Notes under the pieces: model-generated
The model's database searches: none
What the model saw: the letters and a program-made list of their open reading frames with translations, nothing else
What the model was told of the DNA's origin: nothing
Shown: one piece after another, positions 8,185 through 17,059 of the stretch
Layout of the letters: each line of letters opens with the position of its first letter
Numbering within the stretch: position 1 is the first letter of the stretch
DNA from: Anaerosporomusa subterranea
Lineage (GTDB): Bacteria > Bacillota > Negativicutes > Sporomusales > Acetonemataceae
Direction of reading: 5' to 3'
Length of the DNA: 64,000 nucleotides
Assembly: GCF_001611555.1 (NCBI RefSeq)
Contig: NZ_LSGP01000026.1
Coordinates: forward strand, 124,001 to 188,000
Made by a program: the position numbers and the translations under genes

Positions 8185-8476
8185 AGGCAACGCTCCTCGA
8201 AATTAAGAAAAAGTAACCTATTCTTATGCGCAAGCATGCTAGGCCTCCTCTGTTAGATACAATCTTAGTGTTCCTGCATTTGCACGGATTATCCGAAACA
8301 ATAAAGCAACTATGCACACTGTGCAATTCAATCCGCCTATCCTAAAACTTCAGATAGGTTTTCTCTTTACTGCAGGAAGTTACTGCAGCAATGAGGAAAT
8401 AAATACAGCGTGTTAATCAAGAAATTCCAAAACGGATATGAACGATAGAATCGATAAATTATGGCAAAGGAAGTAT

Positions 8477-9316
8477 ATGATGCACAAAGTGAAATACAAA
8501 TCTTTGGGTTGCAAGAGTATAGTACTTGCGTTTTTTTATTTGTTATTACTGCCAACTTTATCAGAGGCGGTTTACCTCATACCGCCGCCAATCGAAGCTG
8601 AAGCTGCAATTATAATGGATGCTGGAACGAAAACAGTTCTGTATGAAAAAGAACCAGATAAAAGGATGTTCCCGGCCAGTACGACCAAGATCATGACATT
8701 TATGCTGGCCCAAAAGTTGGGTTCACTTGATTCGACCGTTACGGTTAGTTCAAAGGCGGCTGGTTGCGAAGGCTCTAGTTTAGAGTTATCTAAAGGTGAC
8801 CAGATTAATTTGCGGGGGTTGCTGTACGGCCTTATGCTAGTATCAGGAAATGATGCCGCCGAGGCCGTCGCCGAACATATCGGCGGTTCCATCCCTCAAT
8901 TTGTCCGCCAGATGAATGATGAGGCTGCCTTGATTGGCGCTCGAAACACTCGCTTCGTTAATCCGCATGGTTTGCCTGACCCCGGACACTACACGACAGC
9001 TTATGACTTGGCATTAATAACTGCTCAGGCTCTGCGAAACCCTGAATTTTCGAAAGTGTCCAGTACCAAATCGACGACAATTACCTTTATTAATGGTAAA
9101 ACTCGACGCCTAGATAACACCAACAAATTATTAGGAGCGTACCGGGGCATTAATGGTGGTAAAACTGGTTATACAGAGGCGGCTGGCGACTGTTTAGTGG
9201 TTACCGCGAAGCGGGGAGAAGTCCAACTGATTGTAGTCGTCCTGAATGATGATGAACGATGGGCTGATGCGAGGAGTTTGTTGGACTTTGGCTTCGCTCA
9301 CAGAGGCATTCAGTGA
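8477..9316 (+). CDS. D-alanyl-D-alanine carboxypeptidase (peptidase S11)
   Basis: This low-molecular-weight PBP trims the terminal D-Ala of the stem peptide. It is 279 residues from the ATG at 8477 (AAAGGAAG site) with a signal peptide near KSIVLAFFYLLLLPTLSEA. The motifs are all present: STTK (FPASTTKIMT), SGN (LVSGNDAAEA) and KTG (GGKTGYTEAA). It ends right after the catalytic domain and lacks the beta-rich PBP5_C domain and amphipathic tail of DacA/DacF, so it is probably soluble in the periplasm. The upstream in-frame ATG at 8438 has no ribosome site. Confidence 0.9.
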   Translation: MMHKVKYKSLGCKSIVLAFFYLLLLPTLSEAVYLIPPPIEAEAAIIMDAGTKTVLYEKEPDKRMFPASTTKIMTFMLAQKLGSLDSTVTVSSKAAGCEGSSLELSKGDQINLRGLLYGLMLVSGNDAAEAVAEHIGGSIPQFVRQMNDEAALIGARNTRFVNPHGLPDPGHYTTAYDLALITAQALRNPEFSKVSSTKSTTITFINGKTRRLDNTNKLLGAYRGINGGKTGYTEAAGDCLVVTAKRGEVQLIVVVLNDDERWADARSLLDFGFAHRGIQ

Positions 9317-9319
9317 GAG

Positions 9320-10222
9320 TTAAGCGCCTCGACAATCAAATAACGGAACAAAGCTTTCTGAGACTGCACCGCCTTCTTGAATGAAACCGTTTTCTACACC
9401 AAGTGCAAGCGCGTAGTCGACTAGATCGGCATACTCCTCAGCCGACAAGCAGTGGCATAGCGTTGGATGGTTTACGGCCTGGTGGAGCGGGGTATATTGA
9501 TTCATTAGACTAAGATAGACCGAGTGGCCAAACGTTTCATATACATAACGGATGACTGCTCTTGAATCCTCAGCCATGCCGGGCAATGCCAGATGGCGGA
9601 TAATGACGCCGCGAGTCATTATTCCGTCGCTGTCAAAGATGGGCTCACCAATTTGTTGAACCATGGCGCTGATTGCCGCCGAGGCATAGCGGAAATAGTC
9701 AGGAGCTTGCGAATAGGCAGTGGAGTATCTCTCATCAATATACTTAAGATCAGGTAAATAGATATCCACTAGTCCTCGCAATTGCTCAATTACAGCTTTT
9801 GAATCATAAGCATTGGTGTTATAAATAATAGGGAGGACTAATCCCATGCGTTTTGCCAGCGTAAGCGCTTCAGCGATTTGTGCCGCATAGTGACCGGGAG
9901 TGACTAAATTGATATTGTGCGCGCCGCGCTGTTGCTGCTCGAGAAAGATGTCAGCCAATCTCTCGACAGAGACTTCTTTGCCGGCAGTCCCCTGGCTGAT
10001 CGCATGGTTCTGGCAGAACAGACACCGTAAGTTGCAGTGTGAAAAGAATACTGTACCAGACCCTCTGGTTCCGGAAAGGCACGGTTCTTCCCAATGATGT
10101 AAAGAAACAAGGCCGAGGCGAGGCAAGTTTCCCGCCTGGCAAAAGCCGACCTGACCGACCAAACGGTTGACACCGCATTGGCGGGGGCAGAGTTGGCAGG
10201 AAGCAAGTAGTTCTCTGTACAT
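9320..10222 (-). CDS. Radical SAM protein, PflA-like
   Basis: About 300 residues from the ATG at 10222, 9 nt from GGAGAGG. The cluster motif CxxxCxxC appears as HCNLRCLFCQN. Four further cysteines in the N-terminus (CQLCPRQC...GFCQ) suggest an accessory metal or cluster site. The sequence belongs to the uncharacterised group annotated as pyruvate formate-lyase activating enzyme-like, with NINLVTPGHY and YLPDLKY blocks. No glycyl radical enzyme is adjacent, so the substrate is not predictable. It converges on the carboxypeptidase gene with a 3-nt gap. Confidence 0.8.
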   Translation of the reverse strand: MYRELLASCQLCPRQCGVNRLVGQVGFCQAGNLPRLGLVSLHHWEEPCLSGTRGSGTVFFSHCNLRCLFCQNHAISQGTAGKEVSVERLADIFLEQQQRGAHNINLVTPGHYAAQIAEALTLAKRMGLVLPIIYNTNAYDSKAVIEQLRGLVDIYLPDLKYIDERYSTAYSQAPDYFRYASAAISAMVQQIGEPIFDSDGIMTRGVIIRHLALPGMAEDSRAVIRYVYETFGHSVYLSLMNQYTPLHQAVNHPTLCHCLSAEEYADLVDYALALGVENGFIQEGGAVSESFVPLFDCRGA

Positions 10223-10376
10223 GTTATTCATCCTCTCCATATGCTGATTGTAATGGAATGTCAGAGCTGTCGCAAGTTAATTAACATAGATTAAGGGATC
10301 ATTGCTTGCGAAAATATCCTGTGATCAAATATGGAAAGAAAACACTACTATCCGGAGAAAGGCATGACGATTTGAT

Positions 10377-10766
10377 ATGGATGCAAGTGAATGGAGAGTG
10401 TTGGCAACGGTTGCTTTTGGCGGAGGAGTGGGAAGTGTTTGTCGTTATGCGGCTACGCTTTGGACGACTAACCGCTTTGGAACAGTTATGCCCTATGGAA
10501 CTCTATTGGTCAATGTGGTTGGCTGTTTTATTATTGGCTTATTCATGACAGTAACGACAGAGCGGATTATCATCAATCCGTATTGGCGACTGCTGCTTTC
10601 AGTGGGCTTTTTGGGAGGACTGACGACATTTTCATCGTTTAGTTATGAAACATGGCGGTTGCTGATGGATGGGGAAGTGCTATGGGCGGCGGGAAATATC
10701 ACTTTAAATCTTATCGTCGGTTTAGTAGCTACCTGGTTAGGCATAGCATTAGGCAGATTATTGTAA
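10377..10766 (+). CDS. crcB: Fluoride channel CrcB/FluC
   Basis: A 129-residue protein with four hydrophobic segments that forms dual-topology fluoride channels. Family blocks: GGGVGSVCRYAA, PYGTLLVNVVGCFIIG (pore Asn) and GFLGGLTTFSSFSYE (phenylalanine box and Na+ site). One copy is present, so a homodimer is expected. I looked for a fluoride riboswitch upstream and did not see its core. The ATG at 10377 has a weakly placed GGAGAAAGG site about 15 nt away. Confidence 0.92.
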   Translation: MDASEWRVLATVAFGGGVGSVCRYAATLWTTNRFGTVMPYGTLLVNVVGCFIIGLFMTVTTERIIINPYWRLLLSVGFLGGLTTFSSFSYETWRLLMDGEVLWAAGNITLNLIVGLVATWLGIALGRLL

Positions 10767-10770
10767 TATA

Positions 10771-10815
10771 AAAAGCAGGAGCATTTAGGTAAATCCTAGA
10801 CGTTCCTGCTTTTTG
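10771..10815. terminator. Terminator between crcB and the dehydrogenase gene
   Basis: AAAAAGCAGGA...TCCTGCTTTTT with inner TAGG/CCTA pairing. A and T tracts on both sides suit two converging genes. Confidence 0.85.
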
Positions 10816-10822
10816 CATGTTG

Positions 10823-11800
10823 TCAGCGAAAATTAACTTCGTTGTTTACACATGATGGTAACCGCTCTCCGCGCAATCCGGCCAGCAAATTATCGACAGC
10901 CATCATTGCCATGCGGGTTCTAGTTTCAGGGGTTGCGCTGCCGATATGGGGCGTTATGAGAATATTTGGCAGGCTTAACAGTGGATGGTCGCCCGGTATT
11001 GGTTCTGGATCGGTAACATCTAAAGCGGCGAAAGCAATCACGTTGTTAACAAGCGCATGATAAAGCGCTTCAGTATCGACAACCGCTCCTCTAGCAGCAT
11101 TGATAAAATGTGCAGAGGGCTTCATTTTAGCAAAGGCATTTGTATTAAACAAATGGCGGGTCTCAGCTGTCAAGGGTGTAAGCACAACAATGCAGTCTGA
11201 CTGACTAAGAAGTTGTTCAAACGGAACCCACTGTGTCCCTTGAAATTCTCCGACCGGTCGAGGCTTACGGTTGTGGTATATGATATTCATTCCGCAGGCT
11301 TGGGCCCTTCTAGCCACGCCCGAACCGATCGCGCCCATGCCAACAATACCCAGAGTTTTGCCATACAGATCAATGCCAAACGGGATATCCGAGGATTTTT
11401 GCCAGCGACCACTCCTCACCATATCCCAGCCTTGCGTGATTCGTCTGGCTGCCGTCAGCAGCAGAGTAAAGGCCAAATCGGCGGTGGTTTCTGTTAATGC
11501 ACTTGCCGTATTACCTAACGGTATGCCGTGATCCGTACAAGCAGCTAAATCGACATTGTCATAACCGGCTGATGGTTGAGAGATGACTCTAAGTTGCGGG
11601 GTTTGTGCCAAAAGTGCATCATTAATATGAGCAAAGCCAGAATTGTAGAGACCTTCTGCATCTCGTAGCCATTCCTGCAGCGTCTCAGTTGGTATAGGCT
11701 TATTAGGATCATCCCATGCCTTGACTTCACAATGCTGTTTGATCGTTTCAAGAGCTAATGGAAGGATCTTGCCAGTTACGACTACTCTAAACTTCACCAT
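10823..11800 (-). CDS. D-isomer-specific 2-hydroxyacid dehydrogenase
   Basis: A 325-residue NAD(P)-dependent reductase of the GhrB/glyoxylate-hydroxypyruvate reductase type. It shows the nucleotide-binding GMGAIGSGVARR segment and the catalytic Arg (NAARGAVVD), Glu (DVTDPEPIP) and His (PHIGSAT). AAGGAGG precedes the ATG. It is a single gene, so the physiological substrate (glyoxylate, hydroxypyruvate, 2-ketogluconate or similar) cannot be decided from sequence alone. Confidence 0.88.
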   Translation of the reverse strand: MVKFRVVVTGKILPLALETIKQHCEVKAWDDPNKPIPTETLQEWLRDAEGLYNSGFAHINDALLAQTPQLRVISQPSAGYDNVDLAACTDHGIPLGNTASALTETTADLAFTLLLTAARRITQGWDMVRSGRWQKSSDIPFGIDLYGKTLGIVGMGAIGSGVARRAQACGMNIIYHNRKPRPVGEFQGTQWVPFEQLLSQSDCIVVLTPLTAETRHLFNTNAFAKMKPSAHFINAARGAVVDTEALYHALVNNVIAFAALDVTDPEPIPGDHPLLSLPNILITPHIGSATPETRTRMAMMAVDNLLAGLRGERLPSCVNNEVNFR

Positions 11801-11942
11801 CGTCTACCTCCTTATTCATCTAGTACAATATTCACCATCAAAAGCAGCTTTCCTTTGAAAAAGAGTGAAACAAAATTTTTCGACAAGAAGGATTCCATAA
11901 TTTTCCATAGAACAATATAGAGGTGAACTGTGATACTGAAGG

Positions 11943-12884
11943 ATGGGAACAGGTATGATAACCATAAGAGCTAATACTATAGAAGGATCTGTTACAGATA
12001 CGGCGCCACTTTGGTTTGGAACAAACGTAGGCGACGCTGAAAAAAAGATATGTTTTCAGCAGATCTTCGAAGTTGCTCCAGTTGCCATGCTTATTTGTAA
12101 TCTGGCTGGCGGATGTATTTGGGCTAATTCGGCCTTTTATGAGCTTGTGGGTTATGCGTTCAGTGATAATCTCGCGCTCTACAGTCGTGATTTTGTTCAT
12201 CCCGATGATCTGGAAACCGAGTTGCAATTTATACAGGCACTTCAGAAACGAAGTTCTCCTCAGAGGGTGAACAAAGTCCGTTATATTAGAGGCGACGGCA
12301 GGGTCATCGACGTAGAGCAGCACGCTACTGTTCTACAGGATAGTAACAGCGGTTACATTATCATGCAAGTTATTGATACCACAAAACAAAAGCAGTTAGA
12401 AACAGATATGCGCTTCATGGCCTTTCATGATGCATTGACCGGCCTGGGCAATCGGCTGCAATTTCAGGAGAAATTAGCATTTGCTTTGCAGCAGGCTGAG
12501 CAGGAACACACTGGTATGGGGATCGTGTTTCTTGATCTCGATCGGTTTAAACTGATTAATGATACTATCGGACATCAGGCTGGCGATCAGGCACTGCGGG
12601 AAATAGGCCGCCGGCTAGCCGGATGTGTACGTAAAAGCGATACAGTGGCACGGGTTGGCGGTGATGAGTTTATCGTTCTTTTGCCAACAATCAGCAATCG
12701 CGCAGATGCGAGAAGAATTGCAGAAAAGATGATCATAGCGATTGAGAAGCCCTTGTGTCTGGCTGATTGCCAGTTTAGTCTGCAGGCGAGTTTTGGAGTA
12801 GCAGTTTTTCCTGATGACGGACAGGACGCAGACAGCTTGATCGCAGCAGCCGACTTGGCGATGTATCGCTGCAAAGGGCGTTGA
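11943..12884 (+). CDS. PAS-GGDEF diguanylate cyclase, C-terminal end short
   Basis: A 313-residue cytoplasmic protein with a PAS sensor (about 38-150) and a GGDEF domain (about 155-313). The active site GGDEF is at 239-243 and an inhibitory-site RxxD (R230-D233) lies exactly five residues before it, so an active, product-inhibited c-di-GMP synthase is expected. The reading frame stops at LAMYRCKGR, a few residues before the family's usual C-terminal strand; the +1 frame continues with a plausible ending. The start is uncertain (ATG 11943 or 11955); neither has a strong ribosome site. Confidence 0.85.
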   Translation: MGTGMITIRANTIEGSVTDTAPLWFGTNVGDAEKKICFQQIFEVAPVAMLICNLAGGCIWANSAFYELVGYAFSDNLALYSRDFVHPDDLETELQFIQALQKRSSPQRVNKVRYIRGDGRVIDVEQHATVLQDSNSGYIIMQVIDTTKQKQLETDMRFMAFHDALTGLGNRLQFQEKLAFALQQAEQEHTGMGIVFLDLDRFKLINDTIGHQAGDQALREIGRRLAGCVRKSDTVARVGGDEFIVLLPTISNRADARRIAEKMIIAIEKPLCLADCQFSLQASFGVAVFPDDGQDADSLIAAADLAMYRCKGR

Positions 12885-12902
12885 TAAAGGCCAATCTGCG
12901 TT

Positions 12903-12972
12903 GTTAGCCCCGGAAAGTCCATTGCTTGCGTACCCGCATCGTACGCGGCGCGGCTGGATTTCCGGGGCTGCC
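12903..12972. repeat. Hairpin repeat, copy A of a two-copy family
   Basis: An 11-bp perfect outer stem (AGCCCCGGAAA at 12906-12916, TTTCCGGGGCT at 12959-12969) continues as TCCA/TGGA and encloses a core with GCGTAC (12928-12933) and GTACGC (12941-12946). The core CCATTGCTTGCGTACCC matches the reverse complement of copy B at 24631-24698. Confidence 0.7.
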
Positions 12973-13013
12973 TAGCATCTCGCCCTTTCTGAACGCCCTT
13001 GAGTAATAGAAGT

Positions 13014-13065
13014 AAATAGCAGAAGATCGGGAAAGCGATTAAGCTATCCCGATCTTCTGCTATTT
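13014..13065. terminator. Terminator of the cupin gene
   Basis: A perfect 19-bp inverted repeat (13014-13032 and 13047-13065) with a 14-nt loop. It overlaps the last codons of the cupin gene. Confidence 0.8.
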
Positions 13066-13398
13066 AAAGGACACGACAAGCAGCATTTTAAAGTTTTCAG
13101 TCGCGTCAAGCCCGTGTGGTACATTTGATGGCATGACGACCGTTTGACCGGCTTTAGCGTCAATGGTTTTATCACCAATGGAAATTCTGGCTTGGCCATC
13201 GATGATGTAGACTAAGGCGTCACCAGGAGCCGAGTGAGTGCTGATGCCTTCACCCTGAGCGAATGCGAACAGCGTCATGCTCATGGCGTCATTTTGCACT
13301 AGCGTAAGGCTGACCACGCGTCCTTCTTGGTATTCTACCAGTGATTCTAGTGTAAGCGCTTCACTGAAAGCGATATTTTTTATGAATTTCTTTTCCAT
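13060..13398 (-). CDS. Small cupin-domain protein
   Basis: A 112-residue single-domain cupin. The two motifs are visible: around STHSAPGDALVYIIDG and around AGQTVVMPSNVPHG. The first motif has one His (TH) plus the Asp/Glu region, so metal binding is possible but weakly indicated. GGGAGG precedes the ATG. Such proteins are often sugar isomerases or small-molecule sensors; no neighbour gives a clue to substrate. Confidence 0.82.
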   Translation of the reverse strand: MEKKFIKNIAFSEALTLESLVEYQEGRVVSLTLVQNDAMSMTLFAFAQGEGISTHSAPGDALVYIIDGQARISIGDKTIDAKAGQTVVMPSNVPHGLDATENFKMLLVVSFK

Positions 13399-13504
13399 AT
13401 TGAATTCCTCCCTGTATTTCTATGATTTTATTGTAGCAATGATTAGTAGATCAAACGGTGATGCGAATCACAATTAGAATAATCTTTTGTATTCAAATGC
13501 GAAA

Positions 13505-13540
13505 AGACTGAATGCAATCATAGATGCATTCAGTCTGAGT
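13505..13540 (-). terminator. Terminator of the 73-aa gene
   Basis: AGACTGAATGCA (13505-13516) pairs with TGCATTCAGTCT (13525-13536); on the minus strand it ends in TCTTTTC. Confidence 0.7.
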
Positions 13541-13548
13541 GTCTAATG

Positions 13549-13770
13549 CTACTCATGAATCTCTATTGTATTCTGCTCACTAATCTCGATGTCATCACTA
13601 TCCACTTTTTCTTGTTGTTCCCAAAGCATTGTGCGGGCAAGGTATTTTGCGGTGTGAAGATTGCGGGCTTTGAGTTGCTGGTCAGCAGCGTTGATGGTAT
13701 GGTTGACGCCGGCTTCGTGGGCTAGAGGCTGATCAACGCGACCGGAATGATTCTCGTTAAAATCCTCCAT
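13549..13770 (-). CDS. Small acidic hypothetical protein
   Basis: A 73-residue acidic protein without hydrophobic segments. AGGAGG lies 7 nt before the ATG and a terminator follows, so it is very likely a real gene. I do not recognise the family. The composition (many D, E, N, Q, H) suggests a soluble cytoplasmic or spore-core protein, but nothing specific shows this. Confidence 0.65.
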   Translation of the reverse strand: MEDFNENHSGRVDQPLAHEAGVNHTINAADQQLKARNLHTAKYLARTMLWEQQEKVDSDDIEISEQNTIEIHE

Positions 13771-13944
13771 AATTCCGCCTCCTATTCGAATTTCAATCTC
13801 TTAATAGGTTTGCCTTTGGCACGAGAAATATCAGAGGAAGTTTCTGCCGTTGAGACGGTGCTATTTCCCAGTGACTGCAATTTCGATTTTGTGTTATAGT
13901 AGACATAACGAATTGCTATTCGTTACATAGAAAGGATGGTGCAG

Positions 13945-14409
13945 GTGTTAAAAAAACGCTCGCTAGTGATTTTCTTGACTGCAATCGTAGTAATGGCTTT
14001 ATTCGTCGGGGGATGTTCGGGAACAGTTGAACGCGTTCGCGGACTGGAGCCTGAGGCTGTTGTGAAAACCGCGTTTGAAGCGGCTAAATCGCAGAAAATA
14101 ATGAAAGCCGCAGCCTATGTGGCGCCAAGTGCCTTGACCGATGTTGACGCTGATACTATGACTAAGTTATTGACCGGCTTTGGCGTTGACGATATAAAGA
14201 CAGCCAATCTGCTTTCCGTTAAAAAGGTTTCAGCCAGAGGGGACTTCGCTGTAGTAGTGGCTACCATACATCAGGAAAACACCTTGAAAATTAGTGTTAA
14301 GACTATCGGTCTTGAAAAAATTGAAGATGAATGGTACATCATTCCAACAGATAGAATTGTTCAAGATACAAAGTACCGCCTGCTAGCCGAGCTGTTAGGT
14401 GGCATATAA
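13945..14409 (+). CDS. Lipoprotein with NTF2-like (DUF4878-type) domain
   Basis: About 154 residues from the GTG at 13945; an ATG at 13936 abuts the AAAGG site and is less likely. The signal peptide ends in lipobox VGGC. The mature part (EPEAVVKTAFEAAKSQKIMKAAAYV... to DEWYIIPTDRIVQD) looks like the single alpha-beta-barrel of NTF2/DUF4878 lipoproteins. A TGTTATAGT extended -10 lies about 40-50 nt upstream. Function unknown; likely anchored at the outer face of the inner membrane or in the outer membrane. Confidence 0.7.
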   Translation: MLKKRSLVIFLTAIVVMALFVGGCSGTVERVRGLEPEAVVKTAFEAAKSQKIMKAAAYVAPSALTDVDADTMTKLLTGFGVDDIKTANLLSVKKVSARGDFAVVVATIHQENTLKISVKTIGLEKIEDEWYIIPTDRIVQDTKYRLLAELLGGI

Positions 14410-14428
14410 GCGTTAACACAATTTACCC

Positions 14429-14467
14429 GACCGTCAACAAGTAGCCCTATTTGTTTGACGGTCCTTT
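14429..14467 (+). terminator. Terminator after the lipoprotein gene
   Basis: GACCGTCAA...TTTGACGGTC stem-loop followed by CTTTACT. Confidence 0.7.
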
Positions 14468-14557
14468 ACTATTTCAAAAACCTCTTTTCTAGTCTAATGC
14501 GCCAACTGTATCCTCACAGCATATGCTATTACATAGCTAGATGGAGGAGGTCTACTT

Positions 14558-14914
14558 ATGTCTATGCAAGATGAGGAACTTCTGGAGACAAGAGAAGACA
14601 GACATGCGGTTCATGTCCATACGTACTCTACCCTGACTGATGTTGCCGATAGACACCAGCACGTGATTACAAGTGTTAGCGCGCCAGCTAGAGACGACGA
14701 TGATTCCCACATTCACCGCCTTCGCGTTAGGACGTCATTTGTCGACGAGCATTGGCATTGGTTTGATATCTTAACAGATGTTCCTACCGACATGTCTGAA
14801 GAGATGCATACACACTATTTTGAAGGCGAGACCAGCGTGGATGACGGTCATTGTCATATGGTGATGGGAGTTACCGGTTTAGCGCCAGATGAGGATGACA
14901 ACGATGACTGTTAG
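14558..14914 (+). CDS. YmaF family histidine-rich protein
   Basis: A 118-residue soluble protein with repeated paired histidines (HVHTY, DRHQHV, DSHIHRL, EHWHWF, EMHTHYF, DGHCHMV) and an acidic C-terminus ending in a single Cys. The repeat pattern matches the YmaF family of Firmicutes. GGAGGAGG lies 7 nt before the ATG. The H-x-H pairs look suited to metal binding, but no function is established for the family. Single-gene transcript with its own terminator. Confidence 0.78.
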   Translation: MSMQDEELLETREDRHAVHVHTYSTLTDVADRHQHVITSVSAPARDDDDSHIHRLRVRTSFVDEHWHWFDILTDVPTDMSEEMHTHYFEGETSVDDGHCHMVMGVTGLAPDEDDNDDC

Positions 14915-14933
14915 TTTCGGGCGTTGATCGCAC

Positions 14934-14970
14934 AAGGAAGTCCCAAACGGGCTTCCTTTCTTTTTATTTT
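14934..14970 (+). terminator. Terminator after the ymaF-like gene
   Basis: AAGGAAGTCC...GGGCTTCCTT with a 5-nt loop, followed by a long T-rich run. Confidence 0.85.
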
Positions 14971-15030
14971 GCTTTTTTTCTGCACATCATAACCAATACC
15001 AACTAGAATGCATATCATATCTTGTAAAAT

Positions 15031-15081
15031 CACGCGGTGTAGGCAATGATGCCGTAACGCTGACCACGGTCAGGCCGCGTG
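15031..15081 (+). promoter_or_regulatory. Candidate three-way-junction RNA leader of asnB
   Basis: Three helices can be drawn exactly. P1 is CACGCGG (15031-15037) with CCGCGTG (15075-15081). P2 is GGCA (15042-15045) with TGCC (15050-15053). P3 is CTGACC (15060-15065) with GGTCAG (15068-15073), or 5 bp with a 4-nt loop. No T-run follows, so it is not an ordinary terminator. It lies 35 nt before the asnB start. It does not match the purine, THF, glnA or T-box consensus as I know them. Confidence 0.45.
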
Positions 15082-15115
15082 CTTTGCTTTGTGTTAGAGG
15101 AAAGGGAGGATGGCA

Positions 15116-16960
15116 ATGTGCGGAATCACTGGATGGGTTGACTGGCAACAGGATGTCAGGGGAGAACGTGAAATACTGGATCGCATGACGGCAACTTTGG
15201 CTCAGCGGGGGCCTGATGCGTCTGGCGTCTATTTGAGCAAGCATGCGGCTATTGGTCACCGAAGATTGAGTGTAGTCGATTTAGAAGGCGGTAAACAGCC
15301 GATGCTAAGGCGTCAAGACGAGAGATCCTATGTAATCACTTACAATGGAGAACTCTACAATACTGATGAGTTGAGACAGGAATTAGTTTCACGAGGACAT
15401 GTCTTTAGCAGCGCATCAGATACCGAAGTCTTATTGCGTTCCTATATGGAGTGGGGCCAGAAGTGTATGACCAAACTAAATGGGATATTTGCCTTTGGAG
15501 TTTGGGATGAGAAGAATGAGAGCTTGTTCCTGGCACGGGATCGTATCGGGGTTAAACCACTTTTTTATACACAAGTTAATGAAAAGCTTATTTTTGGTTC
15601 TGAGTTGAAGGCGCTGCTGGCCCATCCCTGTGTGAAGGCGATTATCAACCATGAAGGCTTAGCGGAACTGTTGATGGTCGGACCGGCCCGAACGCCAGGG
15701 CATGGCGTATTTAAGGGGATCAATGAATTAAAGCCGGGTCAGATGCTGGTCTTTGATCGCCAAGGAATCCATATTGCGGCCTATTGGAAGCTAGAAAGCC
15801 AACCGCATGAAGATAGCTTTGCGAAGACTGTAAGCACGGTGCGTTATCTGATTGAGGATGCTGTAAAACGTCAATTGGTTTCTGATGTTCCTTTATGCAC
15901 CTTATTGTCAGGGGGACTTGACTCTAGTGCGATAACGGCGATTGCGGCGATAAATCAACAACAAAATGGTGACGGTAGTCTCGAGACGTTTTCAGTAGAT
16001 TATATTGATAATGAAAAATATTTTACTTCTGACAGCTTTCAGCCTGATGCGGACGGTCCGTGGGCAAGAAAAGTCGCTGCATACTATACCACCAACCACC
16101 ATGAAATTCGTCTTGAAACAGCAGAGTTAGCTTCTGCGCTGCCTGCAGCGTTAGTTGCACGAGACCTGCCTGGTATGACTGATGTTGATACCTCTTTGTA
16201 TTTGTTTTCCCGGGAAATTCGGAAATTGGCAACAGTAGGTCTGTCAGGCGAATGCGCTGACGAAGTTTTTGGCGGCTATCCCTGGTTTTATCGGCAGGAT
16301 ATGATACAGGCTACGACCTTTCCTTGGGCAGCCCGCTCTGAGAATCGCCTAAGCTGGCTGAAACCAGAGGTGGTTAGAGCAATTCGCGCTGAAGAATATT
16401 TGGCCTCCCGTTATAGTGACGCCGTGGCCGAGACACCGCGATTGACAGGTGAGGATGTGGAAGCTGCGCGGATGCGTGAGATTTTTTACTTAAGCCTGAC
16501 CCGGTTCATGCCGACCTTATTGGATCGTAAAGATCGTATGAGTATGGCGTTTGGACTTGAGCTTCGTGTGCCGTTTTGTGATCACCGTTTAGTGGAATAT
16601 GTCTGGAATGTACCTTGGGCGATGAAAAACTATCAAAACCGGGAAAAAGGCCTGCTGCGTCATGCCCTCACCGGCCTTTTGCCTGATGATGTGCTTTGGC
16701 GCAAGAAGAGCCCTTATCCGAAAACGCATAATCCACAGTTTCTAGAAATCGTGCGTCAGTGGGCCTTAACCATACTTAATGATCAAACCTCGCCGGTTCT
16801 TCAACTCATTAATCCAAGCGCAATTCGCCAGATCGCAAAGGCTGATACGTCGACTGTTAGCCTTCCATGGTTTGGTCAATTGATGGGAATGCCACAACTC
16901 TTGGCATATGTTATACAGTTGGATAGTTGGCTTCAGGAGTATCAAGTCAGCATCGAGTAG
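15116..16960 (+). CDS. asnB: Asparagine synthase (glutamine-hydrolysing)
   Basis: A 614-residue class II amidotransferase that makes asparagine from aspartate, glutamine and ATP. The catalytic Cys must be residue 2 (MCGITGW), which fixes the start at 15116 rather than the ATG two codons upstream; GGGAGG is then 6 nt away. The glutaminase domain shows SDTEVLLRSY and GIFAFGVWDE. The synthetase domain has the PP-loop SGGLDSS and the later GLSGECADEVFGGYP motif. The gene stands alone behind the candidate structured leader. Paralogues of this length are also used in surface-glycan or sporulation roles. Confidence 0.93.
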   Translation: MCGITGWVDWQQDVRGEREILDRMTATLAQRGPDASGVYLSKHAAIGHRRLSVVDLEGGKQPMLRRQDERSYVITYNGELYNTDELRQELVSRGHVFSSASDTEVLLRSYMEWGQKCMTKLNGIFAFGVWDEKNESLFLARDRIGVKPLFYTQVNEKLIFGSELKALLAHPCVKAIINHEGLAELLMVGPARTPGHGVFKGINELKPGQMLVFDRQGIHIAAYWKLESQPHEDSFAKTVSTVRYLIEDAVKRQLVSDVPLCTLLSGGLDSSAITAIAAINQQQNGDGSLETFSVDYIDNEKYFTSDSFQPDADGPWARKVAAYYTTNHHEIRLETAELASALPAALVARDLPGMTDVDTSLYLFSREIRKLATVGLSGECADEVFGGYPWFYRQDMIQATTFPWAARSENRLSWLKPEVVRAIRAEEYLASRYSDAVAETPRLTGEDVEAARMREIFYLSLTRFMPTLLDRKDRMSMAFGLELRVPFCDHRLVEYVWNVPWAMKNYQNREKGLLRHALTGLLPDDVLWRKKSPYPKTHNPQFLEIVRQWALTILNDQTSPVLQLINPSAIRQIAKADTSTVSLPWFGQLMGMPQLLAYVIQLDSWLQEYQVSIE

Positions 16961-16995
16961 CGAAAAAAGTTCCACTGATTAATTTACCCTTTGCG

Positions 16996-17024
16996 TTGCC
17001 GTAGGGGACTGGTTGGGATATAAT
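16996..17024 (+). promoter_or_regulatory. Promoter of the dedA-like/ECF operon
   Basis: TTGCCG, 17-nt spacer, TATAAT, about 36 nt before the start codon. Confidence 0.6.
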
Positions 17025-17059
17025 AAAGAGGACTTGCAACTGAAGGGAAGATGTAAACT

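Noticed and set aside
10250-10376. Possible fluoride riboswitch before crcB
   Set aside because: The conserved core and pseudoknot blocks of the crcB motif are not visible.
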